Shown here piece by piece: positions 1-9,322 of a DNA stretch of 64,000 nucleotides. The position numbers were made by a program, and so were the translations under genes. The notes below the pieces were generated by a model. That model was not told the DNA's origin. It searched no databases and saw only the letters and a list, made by a program, of their open reading frames with translations. Every line of letters starts with the position of its first letter. The first letter of the stretch is position 1. This DNA is from Plasticicumulans acidivorans (GTDB lineage: Bacteria > Pseudomonadota > Gammaproteobacteria > Competibacterales > Competibacteraceae), in assembly GCF_003182095.1 (NCBI RefSeq), contig NZ_QGTJ01000009.1, positions 23,436 through 87,435 of the forward strand. The letters are read 5' to 3'.

Positions 1-1011
1 GGCCAGCGTCATCGCCGTGTCCTCGATCATGTCCTCCTGACCGCCGACCATGCCGCGGCGGCCCATCTCGACGAGGATCTCGCGCGCCGGCACGCCGTAC
101 TTGGCCTCGGCACGCTTGGCGAACAGCAGGAAGGAGCCGTAGACGCCGGCGTAGCCGAGCGTCAGCGCGTCGCGATCGAGGCGGATCGGGAAGTCCATGA
201 TCGGGAACACCAGGTCTTCGGCGACGTCCTGGATCTTGAAGACGTCGACGCCGGTGCCGATGCCCATCAGGTCGCAGACGGCGACCAGCACTTCGAGCGG
301 GGTGTTGCCGGCGCCGGCACCGAGGCCGGCGGCGGCGGCGTCGACGCGGCTGGCGCCGGCTTCGATGGCGGCGATGGAGTTGGCCACGCCCATCGCCAGG
401 TTGTGGTGGCCGTGGAAGCCGAGTTCGGTCTCGGGCTTGAGCGCGGCGCGCACGGCGCCGAGTTTCTCGTGCACGTCGCCGGGCAGCATGTGACCGGCGG
501 AGTCGGTGATGTAGACGCAGTTGGCGCCGTAGCCTTCCATCAGTTTGGCCTGCTTGATCAGGCCCTCGGCGCTGTTCATGTGGCTCATCATCAGGAAGCC
601 GACGGTGTCCATGTCGAGCTTGCGCGCCAGGCCGATGTGCTGCTCGGAGACGTCGGCCTCGGTGCAGTGGGTGGCCACGCGCAGGGTGTGCACGCCGAGC
701 TCATGGGCCATCTTCAGGTGATCGACGGTGCCGATGCCGGGCAGCAGCAGCGCCGAGACCTTGGCCTGCTTGAGTTTGGGGATGACGGCGCCGAGGTATT
801 CCTCGTCGCTGTGCGCCGGGAAGCCGTAGTTGACCGAGCTGCCGCCGAGGCCGTCACCGTGGGTGACTTCGATCAGCGGCACGCCGGCGGCGTCGAGGCC
901 GCAGGCGATGCTCTGCATCTGCTCCAGCGTCATCTGGTGGCGCTTGGGATGCATGCCGTCGCGCAGCGTCATGTCGTGCAGGGTGATGCTCTTGCCGCGA
1001 AGGGTGCTCAT
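1..1011 (-). CDS. mhpE: 4-hydroxy-2-oxovalerate aldolase, copy 1 (3' end cut by window edge)
   Basis: Last step of the meta-cleavage pathway: splits 4-hydroxy-2-oxovalerate into pyruvate and acetaldehyde, normally in complex with the acylating acetaldehyde dehydrogenase encoded just upstream. The N-terminus carries the HMGL-like TIM-barrel signature ([12 protein letters not shown]), as in MhpE/DmpG/BphI. 337 codons are visible; the second copy at 31985-33022 is 345 residues, so only about eight codons lie outside the window. The start codon is 4 nt downstream of the mhpF stop, consistent with co-translation. The visible protein matches copy 2 apart from the first base of the window, where the two diverge. 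Confidence 0.95.
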   Translation of the reverse strand, partial: MSTLRGKSITLHDMTLRDGMHPKRHQMTLEQMQSIACGLDAAGVPLIEVTHGDGLGGSSVNYGFPAHSDEEYLGAVIPKLKQAKVSALLLPGIGTVDHLKMAHELGVHTLRVATHCTEADVSEQHIGLARKLDMDTVGFLMMSHMNSAEGLIKQAKLMEGYGANCVYITDSAGHMLPGDVHEKLGAVRAALKPETELGFHGHHNLAMGVANSIAAIEAGASRVDAAAAGLGAGAGNTPLEVLVAVCDLMGIGTGVDVFKIQDVAEDLVFPIMDFPIRLDRDALTLGYAGVYGSFLLFAKRAEAKYGVPAREILVEMGRRGMVGGQEDMIEDTAMTLA

Positions 1012-1015
1012 CGGT

Positions 1016-1942
1016 TCAGACTCCTGCCAGCGTGGCGCGGTTGGCTTCGAGGATCAGACGCCCGGCGAGGATCTCCTCGGCGAACATCTCGGCGGTGCGC
1101 GCGGCGGCGGCGGTCATGATGTCGAGGTTGCCGGAGTACTTGGGCAGGTAGTCGCCGAGGCCCTCGACTTCGAGGAACACGGAAACACGGTTGCCGTCGA
1201 ACACCGGCCCGTTCTTGATGCGATAGCCCGGCACGTACTTCTGCACCTCGGCGAGCATGGCGTGGATCGAAGCGGTGATCGCCTCGCGATCGGGCTCGGT
1301 CTCGGTCAGGCAGTGCACGGTGTCGCGCATGATCAGCGGCGGCTCGGCGGGGTTGAGGATGATGATCGCCTTGCCGACCTTCGCCCCGCCGACCCGCTCG
1401 ACAGCGCGCGAGGTGGTGCGGGTGAACTCATCGATGTTCTTGCGCGTGCCCGGCCCGGCCGACTTCGAGGCCACCGTGGCCACGATCTCGCCGTAGGCCA
1501 CCGGCTGCACCCGCGAAATCGCCGCCACCATCGGGATCGTCGCCTGACCGCCGCAGGTGACCATGTTGACGTTCATCTCACCACGGCCGACGTGCTCGAT
1601 CAGATTGACCGGCGGCACGCAGAACGGCCCGATCGCCGCCGGCGTCAGATCGATCATCAGCACACCGAGCGCATTGAGCTGGCGGCTGTTCTCGGCGTGG
1701 ACATAGGCCGAGGTGGCATCGAAGGCGATGCGGATATCGTCCTCGCGCACGTGCGGCAGCAGACCGGCGACGCCCTCGGCGGTGGTCTTCATGCCCATGT
1801 CGCGGGCGCGTGCCAAGCCCTCGGAGGCCGGATCGATGCCGACCATCCACAGCGGCTCCAGCACCGGGCTGCGCTTTAACTTGTAGAGCAGATCCGTGCC
1901 GATGTTGCCCGGACCGATCAGGGCGCATTTGAGTTTGCTCAT
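1016..1942 (-). CDS. mhpF: Acetaldehyde dehydrogenase (acylating), copy 1
   Basis: Converts acetaldehyde, channelled from the MhpE aldolase, to acetyl-CoA with NAD+ and CoA. 308 residues, the usual MhpF/DmpF length. A Rossmann nucleotide-binding start is seen (ALIGPGNIG near residues 7-15) and the conserved catalytic-cysteine segment MVTCGGQAT lies mid-protein. The ATG at 1942 is chosen because homology begins there and the second copy, with a different upstream sequence, shares exactly this start. It lies 53 nt downstream of mhpD and 4 nt before mhpE. The protein is identical to the product of 33027-33953. Confidence 0.97.
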   Translation of the reverse strand: MSKLKCALIGPGNIGTDLLYKLKRSPVLEPLWMVGIDPASEGLARARDMGMKTTAEGVAGLLPHVREDDIRIAFDATSAYVHAENSRQLNALGVLMIDLTPAAIGPFCVPPVNLIEHVGRGEMNVNMVTCGGQATIPMVAAISRVQPVAYGEIVATVASKSAGPGTRKNIDEFTRTTSRAVERVGGAKVGKAIIILNPAEPPLIMRDTVHCLTETEPDREAITASIHAMLAEVQKYVPGYRIKNGPVFDGNRVSVFLEVEGLGDYLPKYSGNLDIMTAAAARTAEMFAEEILAGRLILEANRATLAGV

Positions 1943-1995
1943 GCTTTTGTTCTCCCTTGGGGTGAATTCGCTGGATGCGCGGGCGTAAGCCCGGC

Positions 1996-2790
1996 TCAGG
2001 CGCTGGCGAAAGCTGCGCAGACCGAGCCCAGGCCCTCGACGCGGGCGGTGAAGACGTCGCCCGCGTGCACCGCCGCCATCGGCCCGAGCGCACCGGAGAG
2101 GATCGTGTCGCCGGCCTGCAGCGGACGGCCGACCTGCGTCATCACCTTCACCAGCCACAGCGCGGCGTTGAGCGGCGAGCCCATGCAGGCGGCGCCGTTG
2201 CCGCTGGAGACGGTTTCACCGTGGCAGTCCATCGTCATCGTGCACAGCCGCGGCTCGAAGGCGTGCAGCGGCAGCGGCCGCGAACCGAGCACGTAGAGGC
2301 TCGACGAGGCGTTGTCGGCGATGGTGTCGATCAGCCGGATGTCCCAGTCGCGGATGCGCGAACCGACGATCTCCAGCGCCGGCACGGCGTAGTCGATGGC
2401 GCGGAACAGATCGGCGACGGTCGGCTGCTCAAGCGCCAGATCACGGCCGAGGACGAAGGCGATTTCGGCTTCGATCTTCGGCTGCATCAGGTCGGCGAGC
2501 GCGATTTCCTCGCCTTCGCCGCGCGCCATGTCGGCGAACAGCATGCCGTAGTCCGGCTGGTCGACCCCGAGCTGCTTCTGCACCGCCACCGAGGTCAGGC
2601 CGATCTTGCGGCCGACCAGACGGCGGCCGGCATCGAGCGCGCGCTGAGTGTTGATTTCCTGGATGGCGTAGGCGCTGGCGACGTCGCTGGCGGCGAACGC
2701 CTCGCGGATCGGCGCACAGGGCTCGCCGCTGCTCGCCGCCAGGTACAGCTGACCGGCGGCTGAGCGGATGATTTCACTGGATGAAGACAT
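1996..2790 (-). CDS. mhpD: 2-keto-4-pentenoate (2-hydroxypenta-2,4-dienoate) hydratase, copy 1
   Basis: Adds water to 2-hydroxypenta-2,4-dienoate, giving 4-hydroxy-2-oxovalerate for MhpE. 264 residues, normal for the MhpD/DmpE/BphH family. Family landmarks include GRKIGLT, a [17 protein letters not shown] segment, [10 protein letters not shown] and the C-terminal GALGPM. The ATG at 2790 follows an operon gap of 26 nt after hcaD. In contrast to the neighbouring mhpF/mhpE, this gene is clearly diverged from its paralogue at 33982-34773, so the recent homogenisation of the two operons did not reach it. Confidence 0.95.
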   Translation of the reverse strand: MSSSSEIIRSAAGQLYLAASSGEPCAPIREAFAASDVASAYAIQEINTQRALDAGRRLVGRKIGLTSVAVQKQLGVDQPDYGMLFADMARGEGEEIALADLMQPKIEAEIAFVLGRDLALEQPTVADLFRAIDYAVPALEIVGSRIRDWDIRLIDTIADNASSSLYVLGSRPLPLHAFEPRLCTMTMDCHGETVSSGNGAACMGSPLNAALWLVKVMTQVGRPLQAGDTILSGALGPMAAVHAGDVFTARVEGLGSVCAAFASA

Positions 2791-2816
2791 CGAAGAACTC
2801 CCGGGCGGATGAGGCT

Positions 2817-4076
2817 TCAGGCGGCGGCCTTGATGCGGCTCGTGGCGAGCTTGCGCAGGTCCTGCTTGATGTCGAGCAGCGCCTCGGCATCGCCCAGCGG
2901 CACCGCGGCGGCGATCAGCTGCTTGGCCGGACGCATCTCGCGACCGTTGTCGAAGGTGATGGCACCGACGATGCGCCCGCCGCTGACGCCGAACTGCGTG
3001 TAGCGGCCGGTCGACTCGCCGCGCGTCAGCCACTGCTCGGCCTCGACGGCGCCGGCGACCTGGAGGTTGTGGCCGTACTGGTCGGTCCAGTACCACGGCA
3101 GGTCCGGTTCGCAGGGCGTGCCGTCGACCATCGCGCGGGCGACACTGGTGGCCTGGTGCTGGGCGTTGCTCCAGGTCTCCTGGCGCACGTAGCGCCCGCT
3201 CGCCGGCTGCCACTGGCGGGCGACGTCGCCGGCGGCGTAGATGCCGGGCGCCGAGCTCATGCCGTACTCGTCGACGAGGATGCCGTCGTCGAGCTGCAGC
3301 CCGGCCTCTCTGGCCAGCTCGACGTTGAGCTCGACGCCGATGCCGTAGACCACCAGATCACCGTGGAACACGCGGCCGTCGACGCCGGTCAGCGTGATCT
3401 CGCCGTCGTCGGCCTTGCTCGCCGAGGCCAGTTCGGCGCCGAACTCGAAGTGCACGCCGTGTGCGGCATGCAGTTCGAGCAGCGACTGCGCCAGATGCAG
3501 CGGCGCGGCGCGACCCATCAGCCGCAGGCAGCGCTCGATCACCGTCACCTCGGCACCGAGCGTGCGCGCGCTGGCGGCGACTTCGAGACCGATGACGCCG
3601 CCGCCGATCACCAGCAGCCGCTTGCCCGGCAGCAGGCGTTCGCGCAGCGCCAGCGCATCGTCGAGCGAGCGCAGCGAGAGCACGCCATCGCCGAGCGCGT
3701 CGAGCAGCGGATAAGCACGGGCGCGGGCGCCGGTGGCGAGCAGCAGCTTGTCGAAGGCGATGCGCTCGCCGTCGGCGAGCGTGAGCACGCGCGCCTGGGC
3801 ATCGAGGCCGGTGGCGGCGACGCCGAAGCGGCACTCGATGTGGCGATCGGCGTAGAAGCTGGCGTCGAACAGCGTGGTCTTCGCCGTCGCCGGCGTCACC
3901 AGCACTTCCTTCGACAGCGGCGGGCGCTCGTAGGGCAGGTGCGGTTCGTCGCCGACCAGCACGATGCGTCCGGCAAAGCCGGCTTCGCGCAGCGTGGCGA
4001 CGGCGATCGCACCGGCCTGGCCGCCGCCGACGACGACGTAGCACGCTTCGCGTGCCGGATGGGGGGCAGCAGTCAT
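2817..4076 (-). CDS. hcaD: Ferredoxin-NAD(+) reductase of phenylpropionate dioxygenase
   Basis: FAD-dependent reductase passing electrons from NADH to the Rieske ferredoxin HcaC. 419 residues. It has an N-terminal FAD-binding VVGGGQAG motif, the LPYERPPLSKE segment typical of the BphA4/HcaD family, a second dinucleotide motif VIGGGVIGLE (NADH), and YGIGVELN plus AAGDVA near the C-terminal FAD site. It lies 15 nt after mhpB1 and 26 nt before mhpD1, that is, separated from the other hca genes by a ring-cleavage gene. This differs from E. coli, where hcaD directly follows hcaB. Confidence 0.94.
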   Translation of the reverse strand: MTAAPHPAREACYVVVGGGQAGAIAVATLREAGFAGRIVLVGDEPHLPYERPPLSKEVLVTPATAKTTLFDASFYADRHIECRFGVAATGLDAQARVLTLADGERIAFDKLLLATGARARAYPLLDALGDGVLSLRSLDDALALRERLLPGKRLLVIGGGVIGLEVAASARTLGAEVTVIERCLRLMGRAAPLHLAQSLLELHAAHGVHFEFGAELASASKADDGEITLTGVDGRVFHGDLVVYGIGVELNVELAREAGLQLDDGILVDEYGMSSAPGIYAAGDVARQWQPASGRYVRQETWSNAQHQATSVARAMVDGTPCEPDLPWYWTDQYGHNLQVAGAVEAEQWLTRGESTGRYTQFGVSGGRIVGAITFDNGREMRPAKQLIAAAVPLGDAEALLDIKQDLRKLATSRIKAAA

Positions 4077-4091
4077 CGTCTTACCCTCCTC

Positions 4092-5042
4092 TCAGGCCGC
4101 GGCCAGCGGTTCGGCGCTGACCATCGCCATGCCGACGATCCACTCGTCGATGGCGCGGTAGCAGTGCATTTGCGCCTGGTAGGCGCCGCAGGCGCGCAGC
4201 GCGGCGAAGGCGGCGATCCAGGCGCGGATTTCCTGACCGCCACGGCCGCCCTCGGCGAGGATTTCCGCATCGCTCATGGTCCGGAAGCGCTCCAGATCGG
4301 CGTTGACGAAGGTCTCCAGCAGGCTGCGGTCCCACTCCGGGTTGAGCAGCCGTGCCGCACCCTTCTCGCCAGCGGCCAGGCGACGGCCGGTGTCGATGAC
4401 CTTCTGCTGGCGGCGATCACGGGCCTCCTCGCTCGGATTGCGCCCGGAAATCAGGAACTCCTCGACCTCCGGCGGCGCTTCGCCGAACTGCGGGGTTGGC
4501 GGATCGTGCGACAGGCCGCCGGAACCGATGATCAGCACCCGCTCCGGGCGCTGGGCGAGGAAGCGACCGACCTCTTCGCCGAGCTTGAGCACGCGGCGGC
4601 ACGGCGGCAGCGGCCGCGCGGCGCCGTTGACGAAAATCGGGATCACCGGGTAGCGGGTGACATCACCGGCGAGCAGGCTCAGCGGCTGGGTGAAGCCGTG
4701 GTCGGCCTGCATGCGGTAGGAGTACGTGATGTCGAGATCCGCCGCCTGCAGCGCCCGCACCAGCTCCAGCGCGGTGGCTTCGGGGATGTCGAGCGTGCTG
4801 GTACCGAAGCCCCAGTCACCGGCGGCGGCGGCGCGCAGGCCGACGCAGAACGGCGGCATCAGGTCGTAGAAGAAACCGTTGAAGTGGTCCGGCGCGAACA
4901 GCACGATCAGCTCGGGATCGTAGGCGCGAACCTGCTCGGCGAGCGCGGCGAAGGTGCCGCGCACGTCGGTTTCGATGGTGTCGTCGAGAGGCACGAAGTC
5001 CATCATCGGCGTGTGCGAAGCGCAGATCAGTTTGACTGGCAT
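4092..5042 (-). CDS. mhpB: MhpB-like extradiol dioxygenase, divergent copy 1
   Basis: Class III (LigB-type) extradiol dioxygenase expected to cleave 2,3-dihydroxyphenylpropionate or the cinnamate analogue. 316 residues. Conserved family segments are PELIVLFAPDH followed by FNGFFYDLMPPFC, YRMQADHGFTQP and GSGGLSHDPP, which carry the iron-ligand and acid-base histidines. The N-terminus (ASHTPMMDF) departs from the CLSHSPLIG type seen in E. coli MhpB and in the second copy at 34826-35770. The ATG at 5042 begins the homology. It is inserted between hcaB (56 nt upstream) and hcaD, so the activity can be assigned to the dioxygenase pathway with good confidence, but its exact substrate preference is inferred. 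Confidence 0.88.
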   Translation of the reverse strand: MPVKLICASHTPMMDFVPLDDTIETDVRGTFAALAEQVRAYDPELIVLFAPDHFNGFFYDLMPPFCVGLRAAAAGDWGFGTSTLDIPEATALELVRALQAADLDITYSYRMQADHGFTQPLSLLAGDVTRYPVIPIFVNGAARPLPPCRRVLKLGEEVGRFLAQRPERVLIIGSGGLSHDPPTPQFGEAPPEVEEFLISGRNPSEEARDRRQQKVIDTGRRLAAGEKGAARLLNPEWDRSLLETFVNADLERFRTMSDAEILAEGGRGGQEIRAWIAAFAALRACGAYQAQMHCYRAIDEWIVGMAMVSAEPLAAA

Positions 5043-5098
5043 CGGGTATTTCTCCGGTGTCGCCGCTCTGGCGGGCGGCTTTGGTCGGCGCGGGGGCG

Positions 5099-5911
5099 CT
5101 ACAGCGTCAGGCCGCCGGCGACATGACGAATGCCGCGGATGCCCAGGCCGCAATCGGCGTTGATGGCCACACCGCTCAGCGTGCGGTTGTTGGCGCGCGA
5201 GGCGAGCAGCACGAAGGGGCCGGTAAAGTCCGCCGGGTCCGGGAAAAACTGCAGCGGCAGGATGGCGCTGATCGCCTCGGGGCTGCGCGAATCCATGATC
5301 GCCAGATCCTGCTGGCCGAGCGCCGCCGGGCCGCGCAGGTCGCTGGCCATGCCGCTCGGGCCGACCGCGTTGACGCGCACCTTTGGCGCCAGCTCGTAGG
5401 CCAGCTCGCGCATCAGGCCGAACACGGCGTGCTTCGAGGCCGTGTACAGCGGGCCGCCGCCGCCCGGGTAGAACGCCGAGTTCGACAGCGTGAAGATGAT
5501 CGAACCCTGCGAGGCGATCAGCGCCGCCGCCGCCGCCTTGGCGCCGAGCAGACAGCCCTTGACGTTGATGGCGAACAGCTCGTCGAAGCCGGCATCGAGG
5601 CGATCGATCGGCGTGGCGGCCAGGCTGGCGCCGTGATCCCACACCGCGGCATTGCCGATGAAGCAGTCGAGCTTGCCGAAGCGCTCGACCATCGCCGCGA
5701 CGGCGCGTTCGTTGGCGGCGGCGTCGGTGACATCACCTTCGACCACCTCCACCGCCCCACCGAAGTCGGCGCGCAATTGCGCCGACTTCTCCGCGGAACG
5801 TTCGAGCACGCCGACGCTGGCGCCTTCGGCGACGAAGCGCTCGACCAGGGCACGGCCGAGGCCGGAGCCGCCGCCGGTGATCAGACAGGCTTCACCCTGC
5901 AGCCAGCTCAT
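5099..5911 (-). CDS. hcaB: cis-dihydrodiol dehydrogenase (phenylpropionate/cinnamate)
   Basis: NAD-dependent short-chain dehydrogenase that rearomatises the cis-dihydrodiol from HcaEFCD to a 2,3-dihydroxyphenyl acid. 270 residues, the E. coli HcaB length. It has the TGGGSGLG cofactor motif near residue 12, the [10 protein letters not shown] segment, the catalytic Ser-Tyr-Lys region ([19 protein letters not shown]) and a C-terminal block ([16 protein letters not shown], then [12 protein letters not shown]) that matches HcaB/BphB closely. The start ATG overlaps the hcaC stop by 4 nt (ATGA), so translation is probably coupled. Confidence 0.96.
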   Translation of the reverse strand: MSWLQGEACLITGGGSGLGRALVERFVAEGASVGVLERSAEKSAQLRADFGGAVEVVEGDVTDAAANERAVAAMVERFGKLDCFIGNAAVWDHGASLAATPIDRLDAGFDELFAINVKGCLLGAKAAAAALIASQGSIIFTLSNSAFYPGGGGPLYTASKHAVFGLMRELAYELAPKVRVNAVGPSGMASDLRGPAALGQQDLAIMDSRSPEAISAILPLQFFPDPADFTGPFVLLASRANNRTLSGVAINADCGLGIRGIRHVAGGLTL

Positions 5912-6231
5912 GCGCCTTCCCCCTGAGCGACTTCGACGTAGACCTCGCCGTCCTCGACGCTGACGGCGAAGGTCTGCAGCGGCTCGGTGGCCGGCAGGCA
6001 CAGCGCCGCTCCGGTCTTCAGGCAGAAGCGTGCGGTGTGGATCGGGCACTCGACGCTGCAGTCGTCTTCGAGGTAGCCCTCGGAGATCGACGCCGTGGCA
6101 TGGGTGCACATGTCGGCGACGGCGTAGAACTCGCCGTCGACGTTGAACAGCGCGATCGCTGGCGTGGTATCGACCCGCCGCCCCTCCCCGGGCGGCAGAT
6201 CGGCGACGGAACACACGTGGACGCGGGCCAT
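5908..6231 (-). CDS. hcaC: Rieske ferredoxin of phenylpropionate dioxygenase
   Basis: Small electron carrier between HcaD and the HcaEF oxygenase. 107 residues, as in E. coli. The [2Fe-2S] ligands are complete: C42-x-H44 and C62-x2-H65. The stretch GYLEDD before the second ligand pair and the LCLPATEPL segment are characteristic of HcaC. The start is 2 nt after the hcaF stop and the stop overlaps hcaB by 4 nt. Confidence 0.96.
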   Translation of the reverse strand: MARVHVCSVADLPPGEGRRVDTTPAIALFNVDGEFYAVADMCTHATASISEGYLEDDCSVECPIHTARFCLKTGAALCLPATEPLQTFAVSVEDGEVYVEVAQGEGA

Positions 6232-6233
6232 GA

Positions 6234-6800
6234 TCAGAACAGGATGCTGAGGTTGGGGGCCTGCAGCACGAACTCGTCGAGCGCGAGTTCGCGGCTGTAG
6301 ACCTGCCAGCCGGCGCCACCTTCGACACGGCGCAGCGCGTCGTGGCGGGTGCCGACGAAGGTGAAGATGTCGCGCTGCTTGCTGGCCCGGTGGATCAGGT
6401 AGTTGCAGCTGGTCTCCACGTGCTCGTCGTCATATTCGAGCACGCGCAGATTGCTGACGAAGTGACGGGTGCGCGACGGCGGTTCTTCGGACCAGGCCAT
6501 GCCGGTCTCCAGGCGCGCGACGCGGCGTTCGAGCTGGAACTTGCTCTCGTTGAAGATGTAGGTCAGCGGCGGCTGCTTGCTGCGGCGGCGGTCGCGGGTC
6601 TGCGCCTGGGTATTGGTCAGCAGCACGTAGCTGATGTCGTCGGACATCAGCTCCAGCCACTCGCGAAAACGCCACTCATCGAGCAGGGCAGCTTCGAGGT
6701 AGAGGAACTGCTCGACTTCATAGTGCAGGGCCAGCGGCGCGAGGACGGCCGGCTGCACCGTCGGGCGCAGGGGTTCGAGAACGGTGGCTGGCTCACTCAT
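6234..6800 (-). CDS. hcaF: Phenylpropionate dioxygenase, beta (small) subunit
   Basis: Structural beta subunit of the ring-hydroxylating oxygenase (SnoaL/NTF2-like fold). 188 residues. Family landmarks are the [19 protein letters not shown] start, the [18 protein letters not shown] core and a [10 protein letters not shown] segment. The ATG at 6800 overlaps the hcaE stop by 8 nt. It has no catalytic metal itself; it forms the alpha3-beta3 oxygenase with HcaE. Confidence 0.96.
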   Translation of the reverse strand: MSEPATVLEPLRPTVQPAVLAPLALHYEVEQFLYLEAALLDEWRFREWLELMSDDISYVLLTNTQAQTRDRRRSKQPPLTYIFNESKFQLERRVARLETGMAWSEEPPSRTRHFVSNLRVLEYDDEHVETSCNYLIHRASKQRDIFTFVGTRHDALRRVEGGAGWQVYSRELALDEFVLQAPNLSILF

Positions 6801-8157
6801 GGACGAGCTCCTTCTGATAAGCGGCGGACAGGGCGTTGATTTCTTCCCAGCTTTCGGCGGACATCATGTCGGCCCAGTGCTGGTAGAAGCCGCGTGCCGC
6901 GGTCTCGGCGAAGGTGTAATTGGTGACGCCGGGGATGCCGTCGTCGCGCCGCTCTTCGAAGCCCAGTCCCATCTGCACGCAGAAGTCGGTCTTGCGCGCC
7001 ATGTGGCCCTGCAGCACCTTCTGCACCTCGACCCAGTTCTCCGAGTCGTCCTGCTCCAGGAAGCCGGCCGGACCGAAGGCACGGGCGTGGCTCTTGATCA
7101 GCGCATCCTTGACCTCGACCGGCGCGTCGCGATCGCAGATGCAGAATGCCCAGACCTCGATCTGGTTCGGCCCGCGCGGGTGCCAGACGCGCAGCGTCTG
7201 CGTGCCGTTGAGCCAGGACAGCGTCGGGAACATGGTGTTGTGGCCGGCCAGACGCAGCGCACGGACCTTGCCCAGACGCGCTTCGGCTTCCGCGTAGGTG
7301 TCACGGAAGTAGGCCGAGACGACGCCGTCGACCCAGACGTTGGCATCGGGCTTTTCAGTGAAGAAGAAGGCGCTGCCGTGGCCGTTGCCACCGAACTGCA
7401 CGCCGCCGAGGGCATCGGCCCACACCGGACGCGGCGTCTGCCCGTCGCCGAGCGGCTTGCCGTCGCCCTTGTTGGCGGGGCTGGCCTGCAGCACCTGGAT
7501 CGCCGAGGCGTGGGTATAGGGAGCGTGGTACTGGTCGCTGCAGAACTGCTCGGCGGCGAACTTCCAGTTGCACTCGATCACCCACTTGTGCACGCCACCG
7601 AGCACTTCGGTGCCGCCGTCGCGACGGTCGAGGAAGCCGTCGAGATACCAGGCGATGTCGCCCATGTAGGTTTCGAGATCGGGCGCTTCATTGTCCCAGT
7701 TGCCGAACACCAGGCCCTTGTAGGTGGACACGCGCGGCACGCGGGTCAGGCCCCAGCGCGACTTGTCGAGCTTGTTGCGGTAGGCCTGCTCTTCCAGCGG
7801 CACCGAGGTCAGGCCGCCATCGAGACCGTAGGCCCAGCCGTGATAGGCGCAGGTGAAGGCCTTGGTGTTGCCGCCGTCGGCATGGCACAGGCGCATGCCG
7901 CGATGCCGGCACTGATTGAGGAACGCTTCGATCGAGCCATCTTTCTGGCGCACGACGACGATCGGATCTTCACCCATGTAGGTGGTAAAGAAATCCCCCG
8001 CCTTGGGAATCATGCTTTCGTGGGCGAGGAATAACCAGCTGCGCGCAAATACGCGCTCCAGTTCCAGCTGGTAAATATCGGGGTCGGTATAGATTGCCGG
8101 TTTGATTTTGCCTTTTTTGGCATCGACCATCGTGCGGACATTAAGTCTGTCGTCCAT
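6793..8157 (-). CDS. hcaE: 3-phenylpropionate/cinnamate dioxygenase, alpha subunit
   Basis: Catalytic subunit that adds O2 across the 2,3 positions of phenylpropionate or cinnamate. 454 residues from the ATG at 8157, which has a GAGAGGA ribosome site upstream. The Rieske centre is C83-x-H85 with C103-x2-H106, and the mononuclear iron site fits D208-x2-H211-x4-H216. Long blocks ([33 protein letters not shown]) match E. coli HcaE closely. It is the first gene of a nine-gene operon, divergent from hcaR, with a candidate HcaR operator in the 126-nt space between them. Confidence 0.97.
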   Translation of the reverse strand: MDDRLNVRTMVDAKKGKIKPAIYTDPDIYQLELERVFARSWLFLAHESMIPKAGDFFTTYMGEDPIVVVRQKDGSIEAFLNQCRHRGMRLCHADGGNTKAFTCAYHGWAYGLDGGLTSVPLEEQAYRNKLDKSRWGLTRVPRVSTYKGLVFGNWDNEAPDLETYMGDIAWYLDGFLDRRDGGTEVLGGVHKWVIECNWKFAAEQFCSDQYHAPYTHASAIQVLQASPANKGDGKPLGDGQTPRPVWADALGGVQFGGNGHGSAFFFTEKPDANVWVDGVVSAYFRDTYAEAEARLGKVRALRLAGHNTMFPTLSWLNGTQTLRVWHPRGPNQIEVWAFCICDRDAPVEVKDALIKSHARAFGPAGFLEQDDSENWVEVQKVLQGHMARKTDFCVQMGLGFEERRDDGIPGVTNYTFAETAARGFYQHWADMMSAESWEEINALSAAYQKELVHE

Positions 8158-8236
8158 CGCAGGTCCTCTCTCTGGTTTGATTTTAGTTAAACCACCTCTC
8201 GGGTGTGCGCAAATAATGGAAAAAACAGATGTTATC

Positions 8237-8259
8237 GTGAAATACTTTGTAACTTTCAC
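8237..8259. promoter_or_regulatory. Candidate HcaR operator
   Basis: A perfect inverted repeat GTGAAA-N11-TTTCAC lies between the divergent hcaE and hcaR genes, in the size and symmetry expected of a LysR-type (T-N11-A) site. On the minus strand a TAAAAT box at 8180-8185 is a plausible hcaE -10. That would put the repeat centre near -75, somewhat upstream of the usual LysR recognition position. Assignment to HcaR is inferred from position. Confidence 0.6.
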
Positions 8260-8283
8260 AATAATAAGGAGGACGTCTTAATC

Positions 8284-9207
8284 ATGGAGCTGAGACATCT
8301 GCGCTATTTCGTCGCTGTCGCCGAGGAGCTCAACTTCACCCGCGCCGCGGCGCGGCTGCACACCGCGCAACCCTCGCTGAGCCAGCAGATCCGCGACCTC
8401 GAAGCCGAGCTCGGCACGCCGCTGCTGCTGCGTTCCAAGCGTCACGTCGAACTGACGCCGGCCGGCCAGGTGTTTCTCGACGAGGCGCGGCTGGTGCTGG
8501 CGCAGGCGCAGCGTGCGATCGTGCTCGCGCGCCACGCCGCCGGGCCGCCGGCCAGCCGCCTCAGCATCGGCTTCGTGCCCTCGGCCGAGGTCAAGGTGTT
8601 CCCGCGCGTGCTGCCGATGATGCGGGCGCAGTTCCCGCGCACCGAGCTGAGCTTCCACAGCCTGACCACCGCCGAACAGATCGAGGCACTGCTCAACAAA
8701 AGCATCGACATCGCCTTCCTGCGCGGGCCGCTCAGCCACCCGCTGCTCACCAGTGAGGCGGTGATGAACGAGCGCCTGGTCGTGGTGCTGCCGGCCGACA
8801 GCCCGCTTGCGGCCTGCGAGCACATCGCGCCGCAGGCCCTGGCCGCGACCGACTTCGTCCACGTCAACGCCGAACAGGCCGGGCAGTCGCTGTATGCCGC
8901 GGTGCAGGCCTGGCTGCAGCGCAATCACCTCGAACGGCGCGTCACCCAGGAGGTGCACAACGTGCTGACGCTGCTGTCGGTGATCAGCATGGGCGGCGGC
9001 GTCACGCTGCTGCCCGACTACGCCGAGCAGATGGTGTTTCGCAACGTCGTCACCCGCCACCTGAGCGGGGACGAGCCCAGCGTGCCGCTGCTGATGGCCT
9101 GGCGGGCCGACGAGGCCTCGCCGGCGGCGACCTTCTTTCGTGAGCTGGTGCGCGAGGTGCAGCGCACGCCCGAGCCCGCCGGCGACCCCGGAAGAACCGT
9201 CGAATAA
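8284..9207 (+). CDS. hcaR: LysR-type activator of phenylpropionate genes
   Basis: Transcription factor expected to activate hcaE in response to phenylpropionate or cinnamate. 307 residues from the ATG at 8284, preceded by a strong AAGGAGGA site at 8266-8273. The N-terminal winged helix-turn-helix (MELRHLRYFVAVAEELNFTR, then QPSLSQQIRDLE) and the effector-domain segment IGFVPSAEV are near-identical to E. coli HcaR, as are VTLLPDY and LLMAW near the end. Divergent from hcaE and followed 115 nt later by mhpC1 on the same strand. Confidence 0.95.
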   Translation: MELRHLRYFVAVAEELNFTRAAARLHTAQPSLSQQIRDLEAELGTPLLLRSKRHVELTPAGQVFLDEARLVLAQAQRAIVLARHAAGPPASRLSIGFVPSAEVKVFPRVLPMMRAQFPRTELSFHSLTTAEQIEALLNKSIDIAFLRGPLSHPLLTSEAVMNERLVVVLPADSPLAACEHIAPQALAATDFVHVNAEQAGQSLYAAVQAWLQRNHLERRVTQEVHNVLTLLSVISMGGGVTLLPDYAEQMVFRNVVTRHLSGDEPSVPLLMAWRADEASPAATFFRELVREVQRTPEPAGDPGRTVE

Positions 9208-9221
9208 TAGGTATCGCGTCT

Positions 9222-9238
9222 TAAATAAACGTTATTTA
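9222..9238. repeat. Inverted repeat between hcaR and mhpC1
   Basis: TAAATAA-ACG-TTATTTA, a perfect 7-bp AT-only inverted repeat in the 115-nt AT-rich gap before mhpC1. It could be an operator. It is a poor terminator because the stem has no GC. Confidence 0.3.
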
Positions 9239-9322
9239 GTATTGGATGAAAATATCTTGTGCACTTAGCATGCGCGAACGCCTAATTAACTAAACCGAGC
9301 ACACCAAGGGAGAATATTGCTG

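Larger units (their letters stand above)
1..1942. repeat. Long direct repeat, copy 1 (mhpF-mhpE)
   Basis: Bases 2-1942 match 32013-33953 at a constant offset of 32011 with about ten substitutions (for example 112, 1188, 1583, 1718, 1751, 1876, 1892, 1895), roughly 99.5 percent identity. The match ends abruptly at the mhpF start codon; the leader sequences upstream are unrelated. Base 1 differs, so the other end may be close to the window edge. The encoded MhpF proteins are identical. Confidence 0.95.

Noticed and set aside
2781..5126. 781-codon open frame on the plus strand
   Set aside because: Antisense to hcaD and mhpB1; low-complexity GC shadow.
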